From an archaeon (GTDB taxonomy: Archaea; Methanobacteriota; Methanobacteria; Methanobacteriales; Methanobacteriaceae), in NCBI GenBank assembly GCA_024409145.1, contig JAKSUF010000108.1, positions 1 to 5,558 of the forward strand: DNA of 5,558 nt. The letters are read 5' to 3'. A program made the position numbers and the translations under genes. Of the stretch, positions 5,548 to 5,558 are shown piece after piece. Numbering within the stretch: position 1 is the first letter of the stretch; the number at the start of each line of letters is the position of its first letter. The notes beneath the pieces were generated by a model. It did no database searches. It was not told where the DNA came from and worked only from the letters and a program-made list of their open reading frames with translations.

Positions 5548-5558
5548 TTGTTATGTTG

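Noticed and set aside
1..5558. CRISPR array, insertion sequence, tRNA or defence island
   Set aside because: No regularly spaced repeats, transposase, terminal inverted repeats or tRNA-like cloverleaf were seen; all long frames are housekeeping or transport genes.

Overview
The window is a strongly AT-rich stretch, with A or T at most third codon positions, and carries five genes, all on the + strand. Ribosome-binding sites are of the GGTGAT/AAGGTG type, putative TATA boxes lie just upstream of short leaders, transcript ends look like T-tracts, and the last gene resembles the methanofuran-biosynthesis ligase MfnD. Together these point to a methanogenic archaeon of the Methanobacteriales, most likely Methanobrevibacter or the similarly AT-rich Methanosphaera. 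The genus is an inference, because no rRNA or other taxonomic marker is present.

Region 1 (1-2702) is a complete three-gene ABC importer of the nitrate/sulfonate/taurine (SsuABC/TauABC-like) family, in the order membrane-anchored binding protein, permease, ATPase. It starts behind two phased palindromes (45-84) whose cores resemble the 15-bp Fur-family box, directly upstream of a TATA-like element. Between the binding-protein and permease genes lies a hairpin plus T-tract built on a 14-bp tandem repeat. It could partly stop transcription there, leaving more binding protein than permease and ATPase. Those two downstream genes also appear to start at TTG codons. The substrate cannot be told from the sequence.

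Region 2 (2703-2897) is a non-coding spacer with a stem-loop/T-tract terminator after the transporter and a TATA box for the next gene.

Region 3 (2898-4220) encodes a non-hydrolysing UDP-N-acetylglucosamine 2-epimerase (WecB type) with a complete catalytic set and an unrecognised C-terminal extension of about 70 residues. A 130-base spacer follows, containing degenerate direct repeats and a probable promoter.

Region 4 (4351-5547) encodes an ATP-grasp ligase, probably tyramine-L-glutamate ligase (MfnD) of methanofuran biosynthesis. It carries a low-complexity insertion containing a 20-bp direct repeat. Only 11 bases follow it.

The three blocks (importer, sugar-nucleotide epimerase, cofactor ligase) look like separate transcription units rather than one pathway. 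I see no mobile element, CRISPR array, RNA gene or defence system. The parts most worth following up are non-coding: the paired palindromes before the importer and the repeat-built hairpin inside it.
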